Shown here one piece after another: positions 1 through 8,276 of a DNA stretch of 64,000 bases. Positions within the stretch are counted from its first letter, which is position 1. The number at the start of each line of letters is the position of its first letter. Source of the stretch: Nitratireductor thuwali (GTDB lineage Bacteria; Pseudomonadota; Alphaproteobacteria; Rhizobiales; Rhizobiaceae); the NCBI RefSeq assembly GCF_036621415.1, contig NZ_CP030941.1:496001-560000 (forward strand). The letters run 5' to 3'. The position numbers were made by a program, and so were the translations under genes. The notes below the pieces were generated by a model. It worked only from the letters and a program-made list of their open reading frames with translations, searched no databases and had not been told where the DNA came from.

Positions 1-1
1 G

Positions 2-382
2 GACGTCCTGAAGCGATGGTTCACCCCCGCGCCGTGGACGACGTCGAGGGCGGAACTCGACGTGCGCCCGGGCGGCTCCAGCCTTGTCGTCATGAAAGAC
101 CCCGACGGCAACGAGTACCCGAACAAGGGCGTCTATCTCGAAGTCGTGGAGAACGAGAAGATCGTGCTCACCGACGCCTATACGGAGGCCTGGGTGCCTT
201 CCGGCAAGCCCTTCTTCACCCTCGTCCTGACCCTGGAAGACGAAGGCGACGGCAAGACCCGCTACATCGCCCGCGCACGCCATTGGACGGCCGAAGACCG
301 CGAGGCCCACGAGAAGATGGGTTTCCACGAAGGATGGGGCCAGTGCGCCGGGCAACTCGAGGCGGTGGCCGCGAAGCTCTGA
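2..382 (+). CDS. AHSA1/SRPBCC-family protein, 5' end cut off
   Basis: The reading frame is open from base 2, so the N-terminus lies outside the window. The visible 126 residues show the family hallmarks: W-F-T-P near the start, an E-L-D-V-R-P-G-G strand, then I-V-L-T-D-A-Y, T-L-V-L-T-L-E and a C-terminal helix with H-E-K-M-G-F-H-E-G-W. These belong to the Activator-of-Hsp90-ATPase-1-like branch of the START/SRPBCC fold, a hydrophobic ligand-binding cavity. The family is usually about 150-165 aa, so some 30 residues are missing. In related genomes such genes often follow an ArsR-type regulator, but that position is outside the window. The substrate is unknown. Confidence 0.85.
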   Translation, partial: DVLKRWFTPAPWTTSRAELDVRPGGSSLVVMKDPDGNEYPNKGVYLEVVENEKIVLTDAYTEAWVPSGKPFFTLVLTLEDEGDGKTRYIARARHWTAEDREAHEKMGFHEGWGQCAGQLEAVAAKL

Positions 383-412
383 GGGCCTGCCTGTAACGAT
401 GGCGTGACCCGC

Positions 413-1267
413 TCACGAGTCGCGGTACATCCAGGAGCGGTTCTGCCACATCTTTTCGCCGATGAGACAATCGACGGCGCTGGCCTGGGCGAGGACGAAG
501 TGCACGCCTCCCTCGCCTTCCGGCGGCTCCATCGGTTTGCCGGCCAGTTCGATGACGAGCTTGCGGCGGACGGCCTCCGGAAACTGCGACCAGTCGTTGA
601 CCGGTATCATGAAGGCGCCGGGCCCCCCGATCACGCAGTCGCGGTAATAGATGTCGAGATCTTCCACATCGAACGACGTCGCCAGGCCGCCACTGGTCAT
701 CAGCGGCAGCCCGTTGATGGTGACGCCCTGCTCCGTCAGCCGGTCTCGGGCGGGTGTCACGGGCGGCCCCTGATTGTTGGGTCCGTCGCCGGAAACATCG
801 ACCACCCGGCGCAGGCCGCGATAGCCGCTTTCGGCCAGCAGATCGGCCGCAAAGCCCAGCGCTCCCGAAATCGACGTGCGCCGCGCGCTGCTGGGCGGGT
901 TCGCCGAAAGGCGCTCCGCCAGACGAACCGCATCCTCGCGGGATGCGATCGTCGTCCAAGGCACCACCACGGACTGTGTAAACTCGCCAGCCCATTCGAA
1001 ATAGGTCACCGCGATCCTGCCATGGGCTCCTTCGAGAACGGCATTGACGACATCCTCATGGGCAAGCGCGGCCGCATAGCCCCGGCGCTGGATCTCGAGC
1101 TCGTCCTGCGACATCGACAGCGATACGTCCACCGCCAGGACGAGTTCCACGTCCACGACTTCCTGCGAGCCGCCGGATTGGGGCTGGAGAACCAGGCCCG
1201 ACAGAACACCCAACGCGGCAAGCGCGCTCTTTCTCAGCCGGCGCCAGGGTTCCCTGTCATGGTCCAT
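413..1267 (-). CDS. DUF1194 von Willebrand factor A-like secreted protein
   Basis: The product is about 284 aa, with a basic N-terminus and hydrophobic segment (residues about 12-30) that look like a signal peptide, so it should be periplasmic. The core is a VWA fold: L-A-V-D-V-S-L-S-M near residue 47 is the DxSxS MIDAS motif, with further candidate metal ligands at the R-T-S-I-S-G segment and at D-V-S-G-D-G-P-N-N. This pattern defines DUF1194, common in Alphaproteobacteria and of unknown function. I chose the ATG at 1267; a GTG at 1297 would add ten residues ahead of the signal peptide. It is transcribed away from the upstream partial gene, and about 80 bp separate it from the FAD/GcvT gene on the same strand. 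Confidence 0.85.
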   Translation of the reverse strand: MDHDREPWRRLRKSALAALGVLSGLVLQPQSGGSQEVVDVELVLAVDVSLSMSQDELEIQRRGYAAALAHEDVVNAVLEGAHGRIAVTYFEWAGEFTQSVVVPWTTIASREDAVRLAERLSANPPSSARRTSISGALGFAADLLAESGYRGLRRVVDVSGDGPNNQGPPVTPARDRLTEQGVTINGLPLMTSGGLATSFDVEDLDIYYRDCVIGGPGAFMIPVNDWSQFPEAVRRKLVIELAGKPMEPPEGEGGVHFVLAQASAVDCLIGEKMWQNRSWMYRDS

Positions 1268-1346
1268 CCGATGGATTTTAGCGCGGGCGCCGTCCACGGC
1301 AAGCAGCCGCAGCGCAGCGCCCGATCAATCTTCCGCAGCCGGTGTC

Positions 1347-3863
1347 CTAGCCGTCGGCCCGCAGCGCCGCATTTTCCGGGTCGAACGGGCTCTCGGCGAT
1401 CACGGTCGCTTCGTGCAGCTTGCCGAGAATCTTGATCTCCAGCCTCGTCCCCTCGCCCGCCGCCTCCGGGCGCACCATGGCAAGCGCCAGGCTCTTGCCG
1501 ACGCGCCAGCCATAGCCGCCATGGGTCGCCCGGCCGATCAGCTTGCCGTCGCGGTAAATGGCTTCATTGCCGCGCGCGTCCGCATCGGTGATTCCGTGCA
1601 CCTCGAGCGTGACATAGTTCCAGTTGAGACCCTCCTCCCGCTGCCTGACGAGAGCGTCACGGCCGATGAAATCGCCTTTCTCCAGACGCACGAAACGGTC
1701 CAGCCCGCTTTCCCAGGCGGTATATTCGATGGAAAGCTCGCGCGGAATGAGGCGGTAGCTCTTCTCGATGGCCATGGCGGTCATGGCGCGAATGCCGAAT
1801 GGCTTTATGCCGAACTCGGCGCCGGCCTCCATCAGCATGTCGAAAATGGCGTTCTGCATCTCGATCGGGTGATGCAGCTCCCAGCCGAGCTCGCCGACGA
1901 AATTGACCCGCAGGGCGTGCGCCGTGGCATGGCCGAGCGATACCTTGCGACCCGACAGCCATGGAAAATCTGCATTGGCAAGCCTCGTGCGCGTGAGTTT
2001 CCTCAGAACTTCCCGGCTTTTCGGCCCAGCCAGCACCAATACGCCCCACTCCTGCGTTATCGGGAACATGCGTACGCTGCCGTCCGCCGGCAGGAGCTTC
2101 ATCAGCACATCGTGGTCATGCGCCTCGTAGGCACCGGCGGAGACGAGGTAGAAGCCCTGCGGCTGGCGGTAGACGGTAAATTCAGAGCGCACGCCTCCCT
2201 GCTTCGTCAGGATGTGGCACAGGGCTATGCGGCCGACCTTCTTCGGGATGCGGTTGGCGAAGATGTGCTCCAGCCACGCCTCCGCGCCTGGCCCGCCGAT
2301 CCAGCACTTGGCGAAGGCCGACATGTCGAGCAGGCCGACATTCTCATGAACGTTCCGCACCTCGTTGCCCACATGCTCGAAATAGTTCGAACGGCGGAAC
2401 GACCACTTTTCGACGATGCGGCCGTCTTCCAGGGGCGGCGCGTGATTGTGCTTCATCAGCACGTCCGCGCCGACGCCGAGTTCTTCGGCGGGCACTTCAT
2501 AGCCTTCCGGAGCAAACCAGTTGGGCCGCTCCCACCCATAGACCGAGCCGAACACCGCGCCGAGCGACTTCATGCGGTCATGGCAGGGGGTCGTCTTCAG
2601 CGGCCGGGCGGCGGCACGCTCCTCGTCCGGGTAATGGACGGTGAAGACATTGGCGTAAGCCTCCTCGTTCTTCTCGACGAGATAGCCTTCCGTCGCATAG
2701 GGGCCGAAGCGGCGCGGGTCGACGCCCATCATGTCGATTGAGGGCTCGCCCTCGACGATCCATTCGGCAAGCTGCCAGCCGGCGCCGCCTGCCGCCGTAA
2801 CGCCGAAGGAATGGCCCTCGTTAAGCCAGAAATTCTTGAGCCCCGGAGCCGGCCCTATGATGGGCGAGCCGTCGGGCGTATAGGCGATGGCGCCATTGTA
2901 GATCTTCTTGATGCCCACCTCGCCGAAGGCCGGCACACGCTCGATCGCCGTCTCCACATGCGGCATGAGACGTTCCAGGTCCTCCTGGAACAGTTCGTAC
3001 TCGCTATCTTCGGACGGTCCGTCGACATAGCAGCATGGCGCGCCCTTCTCATACGGCCCGAGCAGCAGGCCGCCATTTTCCTCGCGCATGTACCAGGAAG
3101 AATCGCTCTCGCGCAGAACGCCCATTTCCGGCAGACCCTGCTTCTTGCGGGCGACGATGTCTGGATGCGGCTCGGTGACGATATATTGGTGCTCGACCGG
3201 GATCACCGGCACGTCGAGGCCGACCATCGCTCCGGTCTTGCGCGCGAAATTGCCGGTGCAGGAGACGACGTGCTCGCAGGCGATGTCGCCCTTGTCCGTC
3301 TTCACCACCCAGCCCCCGTCCGCCTGCTGCTCGATGCCCGTCACAGCCGTGTTCCGGTAGATGGTTGCGCCGAGGTCGCGCGCGCCCTTGGCCAATGCCT
3401 GGGTCAGGTCGGCAGGCTGGATGTAGCCGTCGTCCGGGTGCTGGATGGCTCCAAGAAGTCCGTCCGTCTCGCAAAGCGGCCAGACCTCCTTCACCTGCTC
3501 GGGCGTCAGCGTCTTTACCGGAATGCCGATCGTCTCGGCGATGCCGGCATAATACATGTACTCGTCCCACCGGTCCTTCGTGCGCGCGAGCCGGATGTTG
3601 GAGCACTGGGTGAAACCGACATTCATGCCGGTCTCCTGCTCGAGCTCCCGGTAAAATCTCACCGAATATTTGTGTATCTGGCCTACCGAGTAGCTCATGT
3701 TGAAGAGCGGCAGTAGTCCGGCGGCATGCCAGGTCGAGCCGGAGGTCAGTTCCTTGCGCTCGACCAGGACGACATCCGACCATCCCTTCTTCGCCAGGTG
3801 GTAGAGCGTCGATACACCGACCACGCCTCCCCCGATGACGACCGCGCGCGCCTGGTTTTTCAT
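1347..3863 (-). CDS. FAD-dependent oxidoreductase with GcvT domain (dimethylglycine/sarcosine dehydrogenase-like)
   Basis: The 838-aa product starts with a Rossmann FAD-binding site (V-I-G-G-G-V-V-G, residues about 9-16) of the DAO family, followed by S-G-S-T-W-H-A-A-G typical of dimethylglycine and sarcosine dehydrogenases. A FAO_M linker follows at about 370-430, then a GcvT aminomethyltransferase domain (about 430-700) and a GcvT C-terminal barrel to the end. Family members oxidise N-methylated glycines and pass the methyl group to tetrahydrofolate. The length is normal for the family and no break is seen. The exact substrate cannot be read from sequence. A GGGAGCAGG stretch precedes the ATG. 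The sarcosine oxidase operon 10 kb away fits a methylated-amine diet. Confidence 0.88.
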   Translation of the reverse strand: MKNQARAVVIGGGVVGVSTLYHLAKKGWSDVVLVERKELTSGSTWHAAGLLPLFNMSYSVGQIHKYSVRFYRELEQETGMNVGFTQCSNIRLARTKDRWDEYMYYAGIAETIGIPVKTLTPEQVKEVWPLCETDGLLGAIQHPDDGYIQPADLTQALAKGARDLGATIYRNTAVTGIEQQADGGWVVKTDKGDIACEHVVSCTGNFARKTGAMVGLDVPVIPVEHQYIVTEPHPDIVARKKQGLPEMGVLRESDSSWYMREENGGLLLGPYEKGAPCCYVDGPSEDSEYELFQEDLERLMPHVETAIERVPAFGEVGIKKIYNGAIAYTPDGSPIIGPAPGLKNFWLNEGHSFGVTAAGGAGWQLAEWIVEGEPSIDMMGVDPRRFGPYATEGYLVEKNEEAYANVFTVHYPDEERAAARPLKTTPCHDRMKSLGAVFGSVYGWERPNWFAPEGYEVPAEELGVGADVLMKHNHAPPLEDGRIVEKWSFRRSNYFEHVGNEVRNVHENVGLLDMSAFAKCWIGGPGAEAWLEHIFANRIPKKVGRIALCHILTKQGGVRSEFTVYRQPQGFYLVSAGAYEAHDHDVLMKLLPADGSVRMFPITQEWGVLVLAGPKSREVLRKLTRTRLANADFPWLSGRKVSLGHATAHALRVNFVGELGWELHHPIEMQNAIFDMLMEAGAEFGIKPFGIRAMTAMAIEKSYRLIPRELSIEYTAWESGLDRFVRLEKGDFIGRDALVRQREEGLNWNYVTLEVHGITDADARGNEAIYRDGKLIGRATHGGYGWRVGKSLALAMVRPEAAGEGTRLEIKILGKLHEATVIAESPFDPENAALRADG

Positions 3864-3925
3864 GCAGCCTGCTCCCTCAACACCGTTGCGGCCCGCATTT
3901 TTGGGCCGACATTCATGCGGGAGAT

Positions 3926-3955
3926 TAGGCGGGCGGCGGCATCCCGCCCCCGCCT
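3926..3955. other. GC-rich hairpin in the gap between the membrane-protein and FAD/GcvT genes
   Basis: AGGCGGG (3927-3933) pairs with CCCGCCT (3949-3955) and further inner G-C pairs are possible. It lies just after the end of the minus-strand membrane-protein gene, so it could slow or end that transcript, but no T-run follows it. The remaining bases of the 123-bp gap show nothing else recognisable. Confidence 0.35.
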
Positions 3956-3986
3956 GTTTGCGACACCCGAAAAGCGGCGCGCGACC

Positions 3987-5183
3987 TCAGAGACCGCGGT
4001 TGGCCGGCACCAGATCGAAACGCGGCCGCCAGGACGCTATCAGCACCACCGCCATGCCGGCGATGAAGACGAAATAGAAGCGGTCGTCGGGAAGCGGAAA
4101 GCTGGCGAATTTGCCCAGCGTGCCGATGGCCAGCGCGAAGACCAGCCCATTGGCCCGGCGGCCCCCGATGCGGCCGAATTTCGCCAGCAGCGCCCAGGCC
4201 GCCGTCAGCGCCGCCAGAATCGCCGGCCAATCATTGGCTTGCAGGGCCACGACAACGCCGCGCACATAGCCCTTGATCATCAGAAGGACCGAGAAATCCG
4301 GCGAAAAGCCCGCCATCGAATTCTGCATCTCGACGCAGGAGAAATAGAAATGGGCCCACCAGCCGGGATGCCCGCCGAATTTCGAGATGGCCATGCAGGC
4401 GGCGAAGGCGGCGACGAAGGTGACGGCGATGGGCAATTTTCGCCCGTTGAACAGGATGGCGGCAATCAGCAGGGCGAAGATGAGGATAAGGTTGTCGGGC
4501 CGCACGAAGACCGAAACGAAGAGGCAAAGGCAGCCCACGACGTCCCGCCCGCGCCAGAAGGCGTAAAGCGCCGCCATCGACACCAGCGCCAGAAGCATGT
4601 CCGGCGCGACGGCGGCAGTCATGCGCGAATAGTCGGCCACGAGCAGAAGCGGCACCAGGAAGAAGGCGCCCTGCAACGCCTCGGCCCGCCACAGCCAGTA
4701 AAGGCACAGCATGCCCACGAGGAATGATGGAACGACGCTGAGGAGGATGGAGGCGTCGATCAGTCCCGTCACGGGCTCCAGAAGCCGCATCAGGCCGATA
4801 TAGGCGGCCTTGACGCGGTACATGGACAATTGGGACTGAAAATCGTCCGGCTGTTCCCACTGGTTCAGATTGTAGGGGTTTGAGAACTTCAGGTGGTATT
4901 GCTGCTTCTCGCTGGCCCCTTCGTCGATCAACTGCCAGGTGGCGGCGTGCAGCTCCCGCGGGTCCTCGAACCGGTTTTCAAGGGCGGTCGCCACATAGGC
5001 GACCATGTCCCAGTTGTAGTCGGGCCGCAGCAGCCCGTAGGCGGCGACCGCGAGAACGGAAAGCACCAGGAAGAGGGCCGCCAGCCGGTCGAGCGCCGAC
5101 CGGACAAGGAGCGCCTTCAGGATGCCCGCTCCCGGCCTGCTGGCGAATGCGCGCCCGATCGGCGTTTCGTCGACTGTACTCAT
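3987..5183 (-). CDS. Polytopic membrane protein, possible GT-C-type glycosyltransferase
   Basis: I do not recognise a named family. The 398-aa product has a hydrophobic helix near residues 33-50 (A-A-L-F-L-V-L-S-V-L-A-V-A-A-Y-G), then a soluble loop of about 100 residues with acidic and aromatic groups (D-Y-N-W-D-M-V-A-Y), then about eight further membrane helices. An early periplasmic loop with acidic residues followed by many helices is the general plan of GT-C glycosyltransferases that use polyprenyl-phosphate sugars, but no diagnostic motif proves this. It is the last gene of the minus-strand cluster running from 11059, 55 bp after the aminotransferase. That position suggests the cluster's membrane-bound acceptor step. 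Function is inferred. Confidence 0.6.
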   Translation of the reverse strand: MSTVDETPIGRAFASRPGAGILKALLVRSALDRLAALFLVLSVLAVAAYGLLRPDYNWDMVAYVATALENRFEDPRELHAATWQLIDEGASEKQQYHLKFSNPYNLNQWEQPDDFQSQLSMYRVKAAYIGLMRLLEPVTGLIDASILLSVVPSFLVGMLCLYWLWRAEALQGAFFLVPLLLVADYSRMTAAVAPDMLLALVSMAALYAFWRGRDVVGCLCLFVSVFVRPDNLILIFALLIAAILFNGRKLPIAVTFVAAFAACMAISKFGGHPGWWAHFYFSCVEMQNSMAGFSPDFSVLLMIKGYVRGVVVALQANDWPAILAALTAAWALLAKFGRIGGRRANGLVFALAIGTLGKFASFPLPDDRFYFVFIAGMAVVLIASWRPRFDLVPANRGL

Positions 5184-5238
5184 GCCTGCCCCGCTCCGGA
5201 CGTGCCCAACCGTCCGCCCCTGTTCAACTCGACTGCGT

Positions 5239-6711
5239 TCAGCCCATCTGGCTCTTCACGAAATCCTTGACGATCGAGACCACGCCCCGGCCCAGAAGCT
5301 GGTCCAGTGCATCGACGAAGGTGTCGACGTGGCTCCGCTCGACGATGAGCGGCGGCTCGAGCCGTATGACGTTGCGATTATACTCGGTGAAGGCGACCAG
5401 CACATCATGATCGCGCAGAAGCAGCGCACCGATGAAGCCGGACAGCGATCCCTTCAGCTTGTCGTCGAGCATGCCGACCATCGGCCGCATCACCGCCGGC
5501 AGCGTCTGTGAAAAGTCCTGAAACTCCAGTCCGACCATGCAGCCCTTCCCGCGCACGTCCTTGATGATCCGCGGATATTTTTCCTTGAGGCCGTTGAGGC
5601 GCTCGATGAGGTAGCCGCCGACGGCTTCCGCGTTCTCCATCAAGCCTTCATCGTAAAGGACGTTGAGCCCCTCGATCGAAGTGGCGCAGGCTTCGCCGAT
5701 GCCGCCGAACGTCGCCATGGCATGGATCATCGCGGTTTTCGGCGTGCCGTAGGCCTTCATGTAGACGTCGCGCTTGGCTATCATTGCGCCCACCGCCGCC
5801 TTGCCCGCACCGAGTGACTTGGCGAGCGCGGTGATGTCCGGCACCACGTCATAGTGTTCGAAGGCATAGAAGCGCCCTGTCCGGCCGAAGCCGCACTGCA
5901 CCTCGTCGGCCACCCATATCACGCCATGCCGGTCGCAAAGCTGGCGCAGTTTCTGCCAGTATTCCGCTTCGGCCTGAATGATGCCGCCGCCGCCCTGAAC
6001 CGTCTCCAGGACGATGGCGCCAATCTCGGGGTCGGACTTGAAGGCATTCTCCACGGCATCGATGTCGCCGAAAGGCACCCGCACCGTATTGTCGGTCAGG
6101 CGGAACTCGCCGCGATAGAGCTGCCCGTCGGTCAGCGTCAGAACGCCCTTCGTCTTGCCGTGGAAGGAGTTCTCGGCATAGACGATCTTCGGCCGCTTCG
6201 GCCCCGCCGCGCGCTCGGCCAGCTTCACCGCCGCTTCCATTGCCTCGGAGCCGGATGAGCCCAGAAACACCATGTCGAGGTCGCCCGGCGAGCAGGCGGC
6301 GAGGTTCGCAGCCAGCGCCGTCGCATATTGCGACATGAAGGCGATGGCGATCTCATGACGCTTTTCTTCCTGGAACTTCCGTCGCGCCTCCAGGATGCGC
6401 GGGTGGTTGTGGCCGAAGGCCAGCGAGCCGAAGCCGCCGAAGAAATCGAGAATTTTCCGGCCGTTCTGGTCGATGTAGTACATGCCCTCCGCGCTCTCGA
6501 CCTTCACCTTGTGGAAGCCGAGAAGCTTCATGAAGTGGAACTGGCCGGGATTGAGGTGAGCCTTGAAGAGCTCGGTCATCCGCTCGGTGGGAAGCGCCTT
6601 GGCATCCTCGACGGAGTAAAGGTCCGGCTTGGTGATCGTGCGCGGCGCCAGTTCCGGTGCATTCATGACGGGCATGGCTCCCTCGGCCTCGGTCTTCGTA
6701 AGTACGGTCAT
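5239..6711 (-). CDS. Class III pyridoxal-phosphate aminotransferase
   Basis: The 490-aa product is a fold-type I omega-aminotransferase of the acetylornithine/putrescine group. Visible motifs are F-G-G-F-G-S-L-A-F-G-H-N-H-P in the N-terminal part, G-S-S-G-S-E-A-M-E-A-A cofactor phosphate binding, S-F-H-G-K-T, V-A-D-E-V-Q-C-G-F-G-R-T-G with the PLP-contacting Asp, and A-L-A-K-S-L-G-A-G, whose Lys should form the Schiff base. It is somewhat longer than the usual 400-460 aa, with an N-terminal extension of about 50 residues. AGGAG lies about ten bases before the ATG. The epimerase gene ends 12 bp upstream, so the two are surely co-transcribed. It probably installs an amino group in the cluster's product, but the substrate is unknown. 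Confidence 0.85.
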   Translation of the reverse strand: MTVLTKTEAEGAMPVMNAPELAPRTITKPDLYSVEDAKALPTERMTELFKAHLNPGQFHFMKLLGFHKVKVESAEGMYYIDQNGRKILDFFGGFGSLAFGHNHPRILEARRKFQEEKRHEIAIAFMSQYATALAANLAACSPGDLDMVFLGSSGSEAMEAAVKLAERAAGPKRPKIVYAENSFHGKTKGVLTLTDGQLYRGEFRLTDNTVRVPFGDIDAVENAFKSDPEIGAIVLETVQGGGGIIQAEAEYWQKLRQLCDRHGVIWVADEVQCGFGRTGRFYAFEHYDVVPDITALAKSLGAGKAAVGAMIAKRDVYMKAYGTPKTAMIHAMATFGGIGEACATSIEGLNVLYDEGLMENAEAVGGYLIERLNGLKEKYPRIIKDVRGKGCMVGLEFQDFSQTLPAVMRPMVGMLDDKLKGSLSGFIGALLLRDHDVLVAFTEYNRNVIRLEPPLIVERSHVDTFVDALDQLLGRGVVSIVKDFVKSQMG

Positions 6712-6723
6712 TTCGGCAAACTC

Positions 6724-7731
6724 CTATTCGGCCGGCACATGATGCGCGCCGACATTGTCGCCGGCTTTCTTGGCCCGATATTCGTCGTAGGCGGCGATCA
6801 GCATGTCCTCGTCGCGGTATTGCGGCACCCACCCCAGCTCTCGCCCGCCCTTGGAGACGTCGAGAACGCACATCTCGTCGGCGATCAGGTACTGCTCGGG
6901 GTCCATCAGCGGCATGTTCAGGAGATCGAGCAGATCGAGCGTGCGCTTGACCGCCCAGCCCGGCGTCGGAACGAGCAGTGATCTGGAACCGGCATGCTTC
7001 ACCAGATTGCCCAGAAGCGTGCGCACCGGAGGCGGATTGAGCGAACCCAGATTATATGCCTCGTTGGGCACGCCAGCCTTCCACGCGAGCCGCGCTGCCT
7101 GCGCGCAGTCGAACACGGAAATGAACTGGTAGGGGTTCTTGCCCGAACCGATCATGGGCACCGGCAGGTTCATGTCGACCAGCTTGAAAAGCTTTTCGAG
7201 GATGCCGAGCCGCCCCGGGCCGATGATGAGGCGCGGGCGGAACAGCGAGATGTTCATGCCGCGCTTGCGCCACTCGGCGGCAAGCATCTCCGTGTCGAGC
7301 TTCGACTGGCCATATTCGCCCAACGGCGAGACTGGGTGGTCCTCCGTCATCGGATAGGTGACCGTATGGCCGTAGATCATGTCGGTGGTGAAATGGACGA
7401 GATTCTTCGCGCCCGCCTTGTCCATGGCCCCGATGATGTTCACCGTGCCGTGGTAGTTCACGGGATAGAAGAAGTCGTGGCGTTTGGCCCGCACCTGGAT
7501 CGGCGACAGCATCTTGGCCGACAAATTGTAGACCATGTCGTCCGGCGCGATTGCGACCGCCGCAACCGCGGCAGGATCGGTCACGTCGCACTGCACGAAT
7601 TTCGCCTTGCCATAGTGTGGCAGGTCGCTCTTCACGATATCGGCGACGACGACCGTCTCGCCGTCGGCCAAAAGCTTGGGTGCAAGATGACGGCCGACAA
7701 AGCCGTCACCGCCGAAGATGATGTGTTTCAT
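6724..7731 (-). CDS. NAD-dependent epimerase/dehydratase (extended SDR)
   Basis: The 335-aa product starts M-K-H-I-I-F-G-G-D-G-F-V-G-R, a GxxGxxG dinucleotide-binding motif at the very N-terminus. D-M-I-Y-G and the catalytic Y-G-Q-S-K (YxxxK, about residue 140) follow, as in extended short-chain dehydrogenases acting on nucleotide sugars. A longer open frame upstream exists, but its extra residues are out-of-frame reading of the transporter gene. The ATG at 7731 overlaps the transporter stop by four bases (ATGA), which fixes the start. In context it may be the reductase or epimerase partner of the DprE1-like oxidase. Note that mycobacterial DprE2 is a classical rather than an extended SDR, so equivalence is not assured. 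Confidence 0.85.
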   Translation of the reverse strand: MKHIIFGGDGFVGRHLAPKLLADGETVVVADIVKSDLPHYGKAKFVQCDVTDPAAVAAVAIAPDDMVYNLSAKMLSPIQVRAKRHDFFYPVNYHGTVNIIGAMDKAGAKNLVHFTTDMIYGHTVTYPMTEDHPVSPLGEYGQSKLDTEMLAAEWRKRGMNISLFRPRLIIGPGRLGILEKLFKLVDMNLPVPMIGSGKNPYQFISVFDCAQAARLAWKAGVPNEAYNLGSLNPPPVRTLLGNLVKHAGSRSLLVPTPGWAVKRTLDLLDLLNMPLMDPEQYLIADEMCVLDVSKGGRELGWVPQYRDEDMLIAAYDEYRAKKAGDNVGAHHVPAE

Positions 7732-8159
7732 TGGACGACAGACCCTTTGGACTGAGATGAACCCTGCGCGACCTCGGTCTCCGGCGTATCGCGGCCGCTC
7801 TGGGCGATCAGCACCGTGCCGAGACAGATCAGCGCGATGCCGGCAATGCGGTAGGCGTTGAGATCCTCGCGGAAGATGAAGTAGGCAAACACCGCCACCG
7901 CGACATAAGCGAGGCTGAGGAAGGGATAGGCGAAGGACAGCTCGACCTTCGAGAGGACGTAGAGATGCGAGGCCATCGACACCACGAACACCGTCAGACC
8001 CGCGAAAATCCACGGGCTGAACACGATCTGCAGGATCTTGAACAGCGGATTGACGCCGGCGAAGGTGAGCGGGCCCAATGTCATCATGCCATGCTTCAGC
8101 ATGAGTTGCGCCGCGGCGTTGGTCATCACCGTGAACAGGATGAATGGAATGTACTTCAT
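7728..8159 (-). CDS. EamA/SMR-type small transporter (ArnE/ArnF-like flippase candidate)
   Basis: This 143-aa protein has four hydrophobic helices of the drug/metabolite transporter superfamily (about 5-22, 46-66, 74-92 and 98-118) and a polar tail. The S-F-A-Y-P-F-L-S-L-A-Y-V-A stretch and the final I-A-G-I-A-L-I-C-L-G-T-V helix resemble EmrE-like proteins and the ArnE/ArnF subunits that flip undecaprenyl-phosphate-aminoarabinose. It sits between the DprE1-like oxidase and the SDR and overlaps the SDR start by four bases. A lipid-sugar flippase role is inferred from this context. In mycobacteria a small GtrA-family membrane protein is encoded beside dprE1. Confidence 0.75.
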   Translation of the reverse strand: MKYIPFILFTVMTNAAAQLMLKHGMMTLGPLTFAGVNPLFKILQIVFSPWIFAGLTVFVVSMASHLYVLSKVELSFAYPFLSLAYVAVAVFAYFIFREDLNAYRIAGIALICLGTVLIAQSGRDTPETEVAQGSSQSKGSVVQ

Positions 8160-8276
8160 TTCGGATTGCCCCGCTTGTCCCGCTGTCCTGCATAGACGGC
8201 GGAAGAAAAAATCGCGTGAAGCGGTCCGCTCGAATGCCGCCTCCTGCAGTTACCTTCCGGAAAGAACTTCACGGCC

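Noticed and set aside
6724..8193. A 489-aa frame covering the SDR gene and part of the transporter gene
   Set aside because: Its first 150 residues read the transporter gene out of frame; the true SDR start at 7731 has the GxxGxxG motif immediately and a 4-bp overlap with the transporter stop.
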